Below are positions 25,676 to 33,993 of a stretch of DNA of 64,000 nucleotides, one piece after another; the first letter of the stretch is position 1; each line of letters opens with the position of its first letter. The notes below the pieces were generated by a model that saw only the letters and a program-made list of their open reading frames with translations, was not told the DNA's origin and did not search any database. This stretch comes from an uncultured Opitutaceae bacterium (GTDB lineage Bacteria; Verrucomicrobiota; Verrucomicrobiia; Opitutales; Opitutaceae). The stretch lies in assembly GCA_903862935.1 (NCBI GenBank), contig CAIOZY010000046.1, positions 1 to 64,000 on the forward strand. Reading direction: 5' to 3'. Position numbers and translations under genes: made by a program.

Positions 25676-26725
25676 TCAGCGGCTGCGATTGGCGATCTCG
25701 TCTTTCAAGGCAATCAGGATGGGCTTTAGCAGTTCGATGCGTTCCCGGTAGCAGATGGCCAACCCGCGCAATTCGTCGAGGCTTCCGGAGTCGGCGCCTG
25801 AATTGGCGACAGCCTGCTGGGCTTTGTCCTTGGCGACCTCGCACTCGTGATCGAGGTCGAGAATGATCTGTTCGACCTTCACGACCAGGGCGGAAAGTTC
25901 GTCCGATTTGCTGGTGCGGAGAATCCCGGGCAACTGAAGGTTCTTTGCCGCAATCAGCGCGTGGTTGCGCTCGCGCGCTACGTCGACGGAGGGGTCTCCG
26001 GCGACGAGTAAATCGGGCAGGCTGGCGCCTTGCAGCTTGAGAGCATCTGCCTGCTCCCGGGTCTTCGACAGGTAATTAGCGATTCCTGATTTAAGAACGG
26101 GCATGATCTGCTGGAGGGATGTTTGCATGCTGCCGGTCAACAGGTGCAAACTAGACCGACCTTTGCTTCCCATATCCGCGGGGAAGTTCGGAGGGCGTGT
26201 CGGAGTCAGGCTACCGTTCGCCGCTCCGGAGAGGCCGAGCGACGTGTTGGCGGCCCGTGAGAAGATTTCCTTCCCCGTGGCTGGATCGATTAGCCGAATG
26301 GTGACTTTCAGATGAAAATCGCTGGGGTTTGATTCTTCAACCTGAACCTTGACGATGTAGTCCGGCCGCTCCTCGCCGGGGAGGCGGATGCTGGAGAAAA
26401 GCCCGGAGTCAGCGATGTCGCTGGTGCAAGCCCGGGCAATTGCCGTCAGGAGGGCGTCGAGCTTCTGATCGCTGCCGACCCATCTCCTCCAGATGGCCCT
26501 AATTTCCGGAGATAAGGTCGCGCTGGTGGCAACCGTTGCGCTGGATTCGATCCTCACCGACGACGGCATCGTTTGGTAGGAAAACTCAACCGGGCGGCTG
26601 TGAGCCGAAGCGGCTCTTGGCGCTGCCGTCGCGCATCCCCCGCAGAGACCAAGCAGGAGACTCGCGCCGAGGGTGGAGACAACCAGGGGAAAGCGAATGC
26701 GGTTGGGATGACTTGGAGGTTGCAT
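25676..26725 (-). CDS. Paralogous lipoprotein 1 of 3 (unknown family)
   Basis: A 349-residue predicted lipoprotein. The signal peptide ends in a lipobox-like LCGGC. The N-terminal domain contains SSVRIESSATVATS, CTSDIADSGLFSSI and DYIVKVQVEESN, then HLKVTIRLIDPATGKEIFSR. This pattern resembles small outer-membrane lipoprotein domains of the CsgG/GNA1162/DUF799 type by eye only. The C-terminal 119 residues form a helical module shared almost unchanged with the next two genes upstream (for example LRGLAICYRERIELLKPIL and EIANRSR at the very end). Last gene of a five-gene minus-strand cluster. A GTG at 26770 overlapping the upstream stop is an alternative start. Function unknown. Confidence 0.75.
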   Translation of the reverse strand: MQPPSHPNRIRFPLVVSTLGASLLLGLCGGCATAAPRAASAHSRPVEFSYQTMPSSVRIESSATVATSATLSPEIRAIWRRWVGSDQKLDALLTAIARACTSDIADSGLFSSIRLPGEERPDYIVKVQVEESNPSDFHLKVTIRLIDPATGKEIFSRAANTSLGLSGAANGSLTPTRPPNFPADMGSKGRSSLHLLTGSMQTSLQQIMPVLKSGIANYLSKTREQADALKLQGASLPDLLVAGDPSVDVARERNHALIAAKNLQLPGILRTSKSDELSALVVKVEQIILDLDHECEVAKDKAQQAVANSGADSGSLDELRGLAICYRERIELLKPILIALKDEIANRSR

Positions 26726-26766
26726 AGGAGTTAGGGGTGTGTGACAGCCCGGGGCCTGGCTCGACC

Positions 26767-27708
26767 TCACCGGCCGCGGTTGGCGATCTCCTCCCTCAAT
26801 GCGCCCAGGATCGGCTTGAGGAGCTCAATCCGCTCGCGATAGCAGATGGCAAGGCCTCGCAGCTGCTCAAGACCGGTCGCAGAGACAGCTGAGCCAGCGA
26901 CCGCCTGCTGGGCTCTGTCCTTGGCAACCTCACCTTCGTGGTCGAGATCGAGGATCGTCTGCTCGATTTTTACGGCCAGGCCAGAAAGTTGGTCGCTCTT
27001 CCAGTCGCGAAGGACGGCCGGCAGCTGTGAGGTCTTAGCGGCAATGATGGCCCGATTGCGCACGCGGGCCAAGGTGACATTCTTGTCAGAGCTTGCGAGG
27101 AGATCGGACAAGGACGCCCCGAGCAGGGCGGATTCGTCGCGCGCGGCCTGCTCGTTCCGCGCACGGACCTTCGGCCCGAGGTCTGCTGCCAGATCGGCCT
27201 TCAGGGCGGCCATAAGACCAGGAAGGGCGTCGATCCACCGTGTGGATCGTCCCGTTCCCGGGTCCTCCAGCGAGACTTCGCGGGTGTCGGAGAATACCTG
27301 GGCGCCGGTTGCGGTCTCGATGACGAAAAGGCTGACCGTGATGTGGCGGTCACTCTCGCGGGGATCCTTGAAGTCCAGGTTCACAAGATAATCTGCGCTA
27401 GTGACATCGGCAATGCGGGCAAACAGTCCCGATGCTGCGATATCGCTGCTGAGTACATCTTTAACCGTCCTGAGATAGATGGCGCCGTCGGTGTCAGGGA
27501 GTCCTGTTGAACCACTAAATCCGACGCATGCACTCGCCTCGATTCTGATCGGCGATGGGGCCGGCTGATAGGCCGATTGTATCTGCCTTGTCTCATCAGG
27601 TGCCGGCACGGATGGCGGTGGGGTGTTCACACATCCGGTTGCGACGAGGAGGGCAAGGATCAGAGCAGCTGCGAGCGGGAGGGCCGATAGACGGATTTGA
27701 GTGCGCAT
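26767..27708 (-). CDS. Paralogous lipoprotein 2 of 3 (unknown family)
   Basis: A 313-residue predicted lipoprotein. The signal peptide runs MRTQIRLSALPLAAALILAL to lipobox VATGC. The N-domain repeats the family pattern: SPIRIEASACVGFSG, DVLSSDIAASGLFARI, ADYLVNLDFKDPRESDRHIT and ETATGAQVFSDTREVSLED. The C-terminal 119-residue module begins near residue 195 (GASLSDLLASSDKN), includes KIEQTILDLDHEGEVAKDRA, and ends in REEIANRGR. It aligns with lipoprotein 1 without gaps over the module. Middle copy of a tandem trio; the stop overlaps the possible GTG start of the next gene. No enzyme motif is seen. Confidence 0.78.
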   Translation of the reverse strand: MRTQIRLSALPLAAALILALLVATGCVNTPPPSVPAPDETRQIQSAYQPAPSPIRIEASACVGFSGSTGLPDTDGAIYLRTVKDVLSSDIAASGLFARIADVTSADYLVNLDFKDPRESDRHITVSLFVIETATGAQVFSDTREVSLEDPGTGRSTRWIDALPGLMAALKADLAADLGPKVRARNEQAARDESALLGASLSDLLASSDKNVTLARVRNRAIIAAKTSQLPAVLRDWKSDQLSGLAVKIEQTILDLDHEGEVAKDRAQQAVAGSAVSATGLEQLRGLAICYRERIELLKPILGALREEIANRGR

Positions 27709-27769
27709 AGTGAAAGAGACTGAAATGGAAGATGAGGTGAAAACAGATCGATCGAAGACGCGGGCGGAT

Positions 27770-28726
27770 TCACCGGCTGCGGTTGGCGATCTCCTCCTTG
27801 AGCGCGACTAGGAGCGGCTTGAGTAGCTCGATCCGCTCGCGATAGCTGATAGCCAGGCCGCGTAACTCCTCGAGACTGGCCGTCTTCTTCGCTTCGCCCC
27901 TGTTGGCAATCGACTCCTGAGCTTGGTCCTTTGCGACCTCGCATTCGTGGTTTAAGTCCAGGATTGTCTGTTCGATCCTGACGGCGAGGGCAGAGAGCTT
28001 GTCTGTCTTCCAGCCGCTAAGAATCGCCGGAAATTGCGCAGTCTTGGCAGCAATGATCGCACGGTTGCGGGCCCGAGCCGTGACAACGGTCTTGTCTGCG
28101 CTCGCAAGCAGTTCGGGGAGCGCGGCCTGCTCAAACGCTGAGGCTTGTGCCAGCGCCGCCGCCTGGTCGCGCTTCTCGAAATAGGCCCGCATGCCGGCCA
28201 GCATGTCGGACTTCAGTGCGGACATAACCTGCGGCAGGACGAACTTGAGCTGCAGCCCCGGGGGGGCTTCTAGATGCATTCCCCCCTCCCGGGTCTGTGA
28301 TGAGATGACCTGTCCGGATGAATCCCTGACTTCGAGATGAACCACCAGCTTCTCCACAGGCTTCAGGTATTCCTCGCTCCGGATCTCGACCACGTAGTCG
28401 GGTTTGGCCAGGATGGACTCCACTTGAGAGAAGAGGCCCGACTGGACGAAGTCGTTGGTGATGAGGTTTACGATGGCCTCTTGATAATTGGCAATACATT
28501 GCCCGTATCGCCACGCTTCCCATTGTGCGCGGACGTCCGGGGCCAGGGTATGGCTGACGTGCAGCACGGCGGTCCCGTCGATTCGCGTCTTTGACGGCTC
28601 GGGGGCATAGGCTAGGTAATTGATATATGCGCTCTCTTTCACGGCGCAGCCGGAGGGGAGAAGCAGGGCCAAGCCAGCCAGCCCCATCCCGAGGCAGCGG
28701 TTCAATTTTTGCGGGGAATGAGCCAT
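27770..28726 (-). CDS. Paralogous lipoprotein 3 of 3 (unknown family)
   Basis: A 318-residue predicted lipoprotein with signal MAHSPQKLNRCLGMGLAGLA and lipobox LPSGC. An ATG at 28780, overlapping the upstream stop (TAATG), would add 18 residues before the signal and is the alternative start. The N-domain again has TNDFVQSGLFSQVESI and PDYVVEIRSEEYLKPVEKL, then VHLEVRDSSGQVISSQTREG. The C-terminal module (about 121 residues, starting EQAALPELLASADK) carries the shared NRAIIAAKTAQFPAIL and LRGLAISYRERIELLKPLL and ends EEIANRSR. It is the most divergent N-domain of the three. Function unknown. Confidence 0.76.
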   Translation of the reverse strand: MAHSPQKLNRCLGMGLAGLALLLPSGCAVKESAYINYLAYAPEPSKTRIDGTAVLHVSHTLAPDVRAQWEAWRYGQCIANYQEAIVNLITNDFVQSGLFSQVESILAKPDYVVEIRSEEYLKPVEKLVVHLEVRDSSGQVISSQTREGGMHLEAPPGLQLKFVLPQVMSALKSDMLAGMRAYFEKRDQAAALAQASAFEQAALPELLASADKTVVTARARNRAIIAAKTAQFPAILSGWKTDKLSALAVRIEQTILDLNHECEVAKDQAQESIANRGEAKKTASLEELRGLAISYRERIELLKPLLVALKEEIANRSR

Positions 28727-28779
28727 GAGGAGATTACGCCGGGGCTTCCAGGTGCAGAGAATAGGGATGAAACCAGTCA

Positions 28780-30144
28780 TTATCGGCCGGCCTTGAGCAA
28801 GCTTGCCCTCAGGTGAAGAGACTGCGCGCTCGCCACGTTGCTGAGTACAGGCACGCCCCCTTCGATGCCCACGGGTTCCAGTTCGCCGAGGTCGGGGGCG
28901 TCAACATGACCTGCGTGCTCGCCAAAGATCGTCTCATAGATCTTCACCTTCGCTGTGCCAAAGGAGTGCCCGATAGAGTCATTATAAGACTCAGCAAACT
29001 CTCCGCCTCCGGTGTCTCCCCGGCCCAGCACACGGGCTCCGCTTGTGATCCCGCTGAAGGTCGGCTCCAAGATATCGTTCACGACCTCGTTCATCGCCTC
29101 GCCAAGCGAGACCCGCTTCTCATGAGCGTCGTAGAGCGCCTTGTAATATTTCTGCCCTGGAACGTTCTTCACAATCCCCCAAGCCGTTGCCGTCGCAGTT
29201 CCCTGGGCGAGCGTCTCCCAATACCATCGGCCAAGCCACGGGCCGAAATACGCCACGAGACCCTGCAACGAACTGGGCGTGTGTCCGGGTGAGGAAGACT
29301 CGTCGGGGCCCGATAGATCATAGACCCAGGCCGGGCCCGAAGGAGACGGTGGACGCACCGGATGCGATGCCTTCGTCGGCCCAACCCCTGCCGTCGTCAC
29401 TTGGGAGCGGGGCTGAACGATCATCGAGCTTCCCCTAAGGTCCACCACGGAGGAATCGGGGTCGGATGCTGCAGACCGGTCGCTGGGGCCCGGAGGGCCG
29501 CCGCCAACATCCTGTCCCAAGATCGCGGCAACTGTATCGGCGTCGGGATTGGCGGGCCGGCCGAAAAAGGCTGTGCCCCCAGAGACATCGAAGGCGCCGC
29601 CGAGCCGGCTCCCGACCTCGGCGTCGCGATCATCCCACTCCGCCCTGTAATGCTGGGCCATCCGAATGCGCGCCTTCTTGGCCAGTTCCTGCTGCACCCG
29701 GAACGCTTCGGCCTCAGCAGCGGCCTGGGCGGCCGCCTGGGCCGCTGCCGCTTCAGCTTCCGCCTGCTCCGCGGCGGAATTGTCGGCGAAAAGGGAACCG
29801 ATCAGGGCCTCGGCCAGCATCCCGGCAATCTCCTGGTTGAAGTCGTTGCGCATCTGCACGGACCTTGAGATCTTGTGAGCGGCAGGCTGGACCGGTGCGG
29901 GAGCTGGAGACGAGCGGTCGACCTTGCTCCCCGTCAGCTCCTCCAGCTGGCCCAGGGCAGACTTGCTGTTGAAGCCGCTGTCGAACTGGGAGTTGGTTGT
30001 CTTCCACCCCAATTCCTCCGCCTGGCCACCGAGGGCGTTACCCGAAAGGCCCGCCTGGGCAACGGCTTGGGTGGGCAAGAAGGCGCTTGCGAAGGCCAGA
30101 CGCGCGACCCACCAGAGGATTCCCGGATAAACGCGTGGGCTCAT
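28780..30144 (-). CDS. Ala-rich exported protein (unknown)
   Basis: A 454-residue protein with a signal peptide (MSPRVYPGILWWVARLAFAS, cleavage near AVAQA). Near residues 100-165 is an Ala/Glu/Gln-rich helical or coiled-coil stretch (EQAEAEAAAAQAAAQAAAEA) followed by basic KKARIRMAQHYRAEWDDR. The middle is Pro/Ser/Gly-rich and probably disordered. The last 150 residues look folded (GRWYWETLAQGTATATAWG, KYYKALYDAHEKRVSLGEA). No known domain is recognised. It lies between the TPR gene (15 bp upstream) and the lipoprotein trio, all on one strand, so a shared role in the envelope is likely but inferred. Confidence 0.7.
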   Translation of the reverse strand: MSPRVYPGILWWVARLAFASAFLPTQAVAQAGLSGNALGGQAEELGWKTTNSQFDSGFNSKSALGQLEELTGSKVDRSSPAPAPVQPAAHKISRSVQMRNDFNQEIAGMLAEALIGSLFADNSAAEQAEAEAAAAQAAAQAAAEAEAFRVQQELAKKARIRMAQHYRAEWDDRDAEVGSRLGGAFDVSGGTAFFGRPANPDADTVAAILGQDVGGGPPGPSDRSAASDPDSSVVDLRGSSMIVQPRSQVTTAGVGPTKASHPVRPPSPSGPAWVYDLSGPDESSSPGHTPSSLQGLVAYFGPWLGRWYWETLAQGTATATAWGIVKNVPGQKYYKALYDAHEKRVSLGEAMNEVVNDILEPTFSGITSGARVLGRGDTGGGEFAESYNDSIGHSFGTAKVKIYETIFGEHAGHVDAPDLGELEPVGIEGGVPVLSNVASAQSLHLRASLLKAGR

Positions 30145-30159
30145 GTGGATCTAAATCGG

Positions 30160-31860
30160 TCAGCGGCGGTTTTTCAGCTCCTCTAGTTCCGCCGTGAGGG
30201 TGCCTTTTAGGGCCGGATCGAGCTCGATGGCATGATCGATGTTTTGAGCCGCGGACTTGTAGCGGCGCAGGGCCACGAGGGCACGCCCTCGTGTCGCGTA
30301 GGATTCGGCATCGGCAGGCGCGATCTGCAGGGCCTTCGTGGCGGCCGCCACAGCCTCTTCCTGTCGGTTCTGCTGGAGCAGCGCGAGCGCGAGGGTGGCA
30401 TACCCCCAGGCCGATTGGGGCATCAGCTTGAGCGCGGCCGAGCAGTCGGCCACGGCCTTTGCCGGATCGCTCCGATCGAGCATCACCCGGGCGCGTACGA
30501 GAAGGGGCAACGGCTGCTGCGGATCGAGGGCTATGGCCTTTTCGCAGTCCCGCAGCGCCTCGTCGATCTTCTTGCTCTGCAGGTTGCAATGGGCGCGCAG
30601 AGAGTAGGCGTACATGGCCTCCGGATTGAGTATGAGGGCTGCATCGCAATCAGCTACCGCTTCGGGGTAGCGCTGCTGCTGATGGAACACAGCGGCCCTC
30701 TCGACGCGAATGTGCCATTCCTTGGGGCTTGCGGCGATCGCCTGCCCAAACGCCTTGAGCCCTTCCTGCGTTTCTCCGCGGGCCACGTGGGCCCGCGCGA
30801 CCAGACGGAGCGCTTCGGGGTTGTCCGGGCTGAGTTCGAGCGCAAGCCCGCCATAGTGAAGGACGGCATCCCAGGCCGCTTGCTTCTCATTGGCCCTGGC
30901 TAGGATAAGGGGTGCCTTGGGATCTTTCGAGCCTAGCGCGATCGCCTTGCCGGCGTCCGCGAGTGCGTGCTCGAAGTCGCCCAGCTTTTCCCCGACGGCC
31001 GCCCGAGATAGGTACAGATCCGCCTGTTCGGGCTGAGCACGGATTGCCCGAGAGAAATCCTCCAGCGCGCCTTCGGGATCGTTTGCCTCCAGACGCGCAC
31101 GGCCGCGGCCGGCAAGGGCCCCGGAGAGTTGGGGGGCCAGCTCGATCACGCTGGAGTACTTCGCAATTGCTGCAGCACAGTCTCCCGCGGCGAGATCGGA
31201 TTCGGCTAGGTTGAAGAGCGCCACCACCTGCTTCGGGTTGATTTTCAGGACATGCTCGAAACAGGCCCGGGCCTCCGCAGTTTCCTTTCTTTCACGATGG
31301 GCGACACCCTGCACGGTGAGAAGATCCAGGTCGTCTGGATTGTGCTTCAGGGCCTCGGCGGCGTCCGCCGCGGCTTTGGCCCAGTCCTGCCGGAGCAGGT
31401 AGACCCAAGCTCTGACGGTGCGGGCCGCGGTGTTGCCCGCGTCGAGGCCGAGAGCCTTGTCCGCGTCGGTGAGTGCCTCGTCGAGCTGACCGAGGTTCCA
31501 GCGCGCTCGGGCCCGAAGCGCCAGGAGATCAACCTGGGTGGGAATCACCGCAAGGCCGCTTGTGGCGTCGGCGACAACCCCCGGCCAGTCGGATTGCTCC
31601 GCCAACAGGCGAGCTCGGCTCAGGCGGAAGTCGACCTTGAACGGATCGAGGCGGATGGCCTCGGTGAAATCTCCGGCCGCGCCGGCCGGATCATGCAGCT
31701 GGCTTCGGAGCTGGCCGCGCGCCTGCCAGAGGACGGGGTTCTGCGGGTGCGCCCGCAAAGCAACGGTCTGTGCACTCAGCTGTTCATCGAGCGATTGCGC
31801 TGCGCCGCTTGTTTCTCCGATCGAGAGTATCAGGACCAGGGCAAGCGTTCGTGCCACCAT
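30160..31860 (-). CDS. Exported tetratricopeptide-repeat protein
   Basis: A 566-residue protein with a short signal sequence (MVARTLALVLILSIGETSGA), followed from about residue 25 to the end by some fifteen 34-residue TPR units. Examples are NPVLWQARGQLRSQLHDPAGA, ALIGN-type helices such as GAAGDFTEAIRLDP, YYSRA-like LYLSRAAVGEKLGDFEHALA, and AAVFHQQQRYPEAVADCDAA. TPR arrays are protein-interaction scaffolds. As the first gene of the minus-strand cluster it could scaffold the secreted and lipoprotein products that follow. An alternative ATG at 31923 adds 21 residues. No catalytic domain is seen. Confidence 0.8.
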   Translation of the reverse strand: MVARTLALVLILSIGETSGAAQSLDEQLSAQTVALRAHPQNPVLWQARGQLRSQLHDPAGAAGDFTEAIRLDPFKVDFRLSRARLLAEQSDWPGVVADATSGLAVIPTQVDLLALRARARWNLGQLDEALTDADKALGLDAGNTAARTVRAWVYLLRQDWAKAAADAAEALKHNPDDLDLLTVQGVAHRERKETAEARACFEHVLKINPKQVVALFNLAESDLAAGDCAAAIAKYSSVIELAPQLSGALAGRGRARLEANDPEGALEDFSRAIRAQPEQADLYLSRAAVGEKLGDFEHALADAGKAIALGSKDPKAPLILARANEKQAAWDAVLHYGGLALELSPDNPEALRLVARAHVARGETQEGLKAFGQAIAASPKEWHIRVERAAVFHQQQRYPEAVADCDAALILNPEAMYAYSLRAHCNLQSKKIDEALRDCEKAIALDPQQPLPLLVRARVMLDRSDPAKAVADCSAALKLMPQSAWGYATLALALLQQNRQEEAVAAATKALQIAPADAESYATRGRALVALRRYKSAAQNIDHAIELDPALKGTLTAELEELKNRR

Positions 31861-32344
31861 CCGGAGAACGACGGGAGCTGAATGCACTGCGGACCATGAA
31901 CGGGACCATGAGGGGGTGTTCATACTGGAGAGAACCCGGGGAGAAACCATCAGCAGCTGCGGGTGCCCGCATTATGTCCTCGCAGCATCACAATATGCAA
32001 GCCCTAGTCCCTCAAAAGATTCCGGAGAATACGGCTCGCGACTATGAGCCTGGGAAAAATCGACATGGGAGGTGGACGGGAGCCGCTTTCGTGATCCGGT
32101 CGGCGGCCGAAGAGGTCGGGGACGGGCGTGAGGTGGAGGGCAATTTTCCGAGCCTAGTCTGCCGGTTCGGACTTGGGGAAGTGGATTGCCCGCGAACGCT
32201 GACTCTGGCGCGGCATGCCCGTGATTGTCAGCGGGAGAGGCAGAATGAATTTGATTAGCTTGGGTTCTAACCTAAACAAACCCATGCACCCGCCGAAGAC
32301 CGGCGGCGAGAACGAGCCCATCCCTCTTTTTCCGAGACTCTTCT
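31861..32344. other. Divergent intergenic region
   Basis: About 480 bp between the minus-strand TPR-led cluster and the plus-strand ThyX-like gene. I see no convincing gene in it; open frames here lack protein character. It should contain promoters for both directions. A GC hairpin (CCGCCG and CGGCGG around AAGAC) sits in the last 60 bases before the ThyX-like start and could be a 5' leader structure. An AT-rich stretch (TTTGATTAGCTTGGG) near 32255 may be promoter DNA. Confidence 0.4.
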
Positions 32345-33691
32345 ATGAAAGTGACCGGCCTAGCCTTGGTTCCGTCCCCGACAGCAGCCGACCTGCCGAA
32401 GGTCACCCCCGAGCTGCTGGCGTCGGTCCTTGCGCGCTACTCCCGAAGCAACGACGGGCTTGCGGCGATCCTCGAAAAGGTGGACCTCGCCAACCCCGAC
32501 GCCTCGATCGACCGGATCCTCAAGTTTGTGGACTACGGGCACGCCTCGATCGGGGGACTGACTGGGGGGCTGGCGATAGCCCTCGACGGGGTGTCGATGT
32601 GGCTTGCCTACAAAATCTTCGAGATTTCCCAGATGGCCGATGGCCAGGAGTCGAGCACCCGCTACATTGCGATGGACCCGGCGAACCTCCCGACGCCGGA
32701 GGAGGTGGGGATTCCCGCCGAGCTTGCGCCGGCCTGGCGGCGGGTCCTCGCCCGGGCCTTCGCAGCCTACCATGCCGAGTACTCCCGGCTCGACGCCCTT
32801 GCCTCCGCCGAGCCTTCGCGGGTGAGGTGCCCGCAGGGCGCCCCGGCGGCCGTGCAGGCGCGCCTGCGTAAGAACTACGCTTTGGACCGCGCGCGGTACT
32901 TCATCCCGCTGGCGACGCGAACCAACCTGGGGCTTGTCCAAAGTTCCCGCATGTGGGCACAGACGGTGAAGCACCTCGACTCGCTCGCTCTGCCCGAGGC
33001 CAAGGCCGCGGCGGGATTGATCCGCCAGGAACTCCTCAAGCAGTCGCCGCGACTGATGGGGCACAGCCACGCGGACCCCTCGTTTGCGGAGCAGGCCCGC
33101 CAGGAGCTGGCGGAGAGCCTGGAGATGGGCCGCTTGCGCCTGTCCAGCGAGCCTCTGCCGGACCAGGTGTGGGTGCATGTCGACCGGGCGGCGGCGCCGT
33201 GGCTTCCGACCTCGCAGCCGGTTGCCGAGGCGCTGCGCCACAGGGCCAGCCGGTACAGCCAGCAGGGCTCGGCCACCCGCCGCATGCGGGTTGCGTTCGG
33301 CTGGAACAACCTCGCCCTGGCCGAGCTGAGGGACCTGAACCGGCACCGCACGGGAAACCGCCACACGCCGCTCATCCAGGCGGGCTTCTACCTGCCACCG
33401 GAGATTGCCCGCGCCGGCCACGAGGGGCTCCTGGCCGAGCAGAGGGACCTGACCCGGGCCCTCCTCGAGCGGGGGAGTCCGGCCTACGTGTACTCGCTTC
33501 TGCTCGGGGCCCAGACCCCCTTCGAGCACAGCACCCACGCCGACAAGTTCATCTACGAGGCCGAGCTGCGTACCGGCATGGGGGCGCACTTTCGCTACGC
33601 CGAGCACCTCGGGGCGGCCCTGCGGGAGTTCCTCGCCCAGGTCCCGGAGGCCCGGGACTGGGTCGTCGAGGGAACGGCGGAGCCGGAATGA
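32345..33691 (+). CDS. Two-domain ThyX-like (FAD-dependent thymidylate synthase-like) protein
   Basis: A 448-residue protein, about twice the length of normal ThyX. The N-terminal half has the ThyX pattern GHASIGG (65-71), then VSMWLAYKIFEISQMADG running into QESSTRY (101-107), the end of the ThyX motif RHRxxSxNExSxR, but without the RHR part. ARYFIPLATRTNLGLVQSSR (183-202) matches the later ThyX helix. The C-terminal half has LNRHRTGNRHTPL (331-343), the RHR part without the Ser-Arg end. So motif elements of one active site are split between two fused halves. ThyX makes dTMP from dUMP with FAD and methylene-THF. Whether this variant is active, or is the cell's thymidylate synthase, cannot be told. 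Confidence 0.75.
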   Translation: MKVTGLALVPSPTAADLPKVTPELLASVLARYSRSNDGLAAILEKVDLANPDASIDRILKFVDYGHASIGGLTGGLAIALDGVSMWLAYKIFEISQMADGQESSTRYIAMDPANLPTPEEVGIPAELAPAWRRVLARAFAAYHAEYSRLDALASAEPSRVRCPQGAPAAVQARLRKNYALDRARYFIPLATRTNLGLVQSSRMWAQTVKHLDSLALPEAKAAAGLIRQELLKQSPRLMGHSHADPSFAEQARQELAESLEMGRLRLSSEPLPDQVWVHVDRAAAPWLPTSQPVAEALRHRASRYSQQGSATRRMRVAFGWNNLALAELRDLNRHRTGNRHTPLIQAGFYLPPEIARAGHEGLLAEQRDLTRALLERGSPAYVYSLLLGAQTPFEHSTHADKFIYEAELRTGMGAHFRYAEHLGAALREFLAQVPEARDWVVEGTAEPE

Positions 33692-33708
33692 TCCGGCCCG
33701 GCCCGCCC

Positions 33709-33993
33709 TCAGGTCGCCCGGCGGGCGCGCTCCTTTTCCTCCTCGCGCTCCTCCTCCAGGCGGGCCCTCTCGCTTGAGAGCTGGGTCTTGATCTTCCCGA
33801 ACTCCTCGGCGTTCTGGGCGGCCATGGCCTTCTCGAGCTGCTGCTTGAGGAAGATCTCGCGCTCGGCGATCTTGCCCTGGTAGCGGCGGTCGATTTCGGC
33901 GAGCTTGGCCTTCTTCTCCGGGGTTAGGGCGCGGCCCGCCTCGGGGTCGGACTTGGCCAGTCGCTCCATGGCGAGTTCGTAGGCGCTTTTCAT
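33709..33993 (-). CDS. Small charged coiled-coil protein
   Basis: A 94-residue cytosolic protein, almost all helix: MKSAYELAMERLAKSDPEAG, then LTPEKKAKLAEIDRRYQGKI, and a Glu/Arg-rich coiled-coil tail (ARLEEEREEEKERARR). No signal or membrane segment. The start overlaps the stop of the comEC-type gene (ATGA), so the two are co-translated. Similar small proteins are found as conserved hypotheticals; the function is unknown. Confidence 0.7.
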   Translation of the reverse strand: MKSAYELAMERLAKSDPEAGRALTPEKKAKLAEIDRRYQGKIAEREIFLKQQLEKAMAAQNAEEFGKIKTQLSSERARLEEEREEEKERARRAT

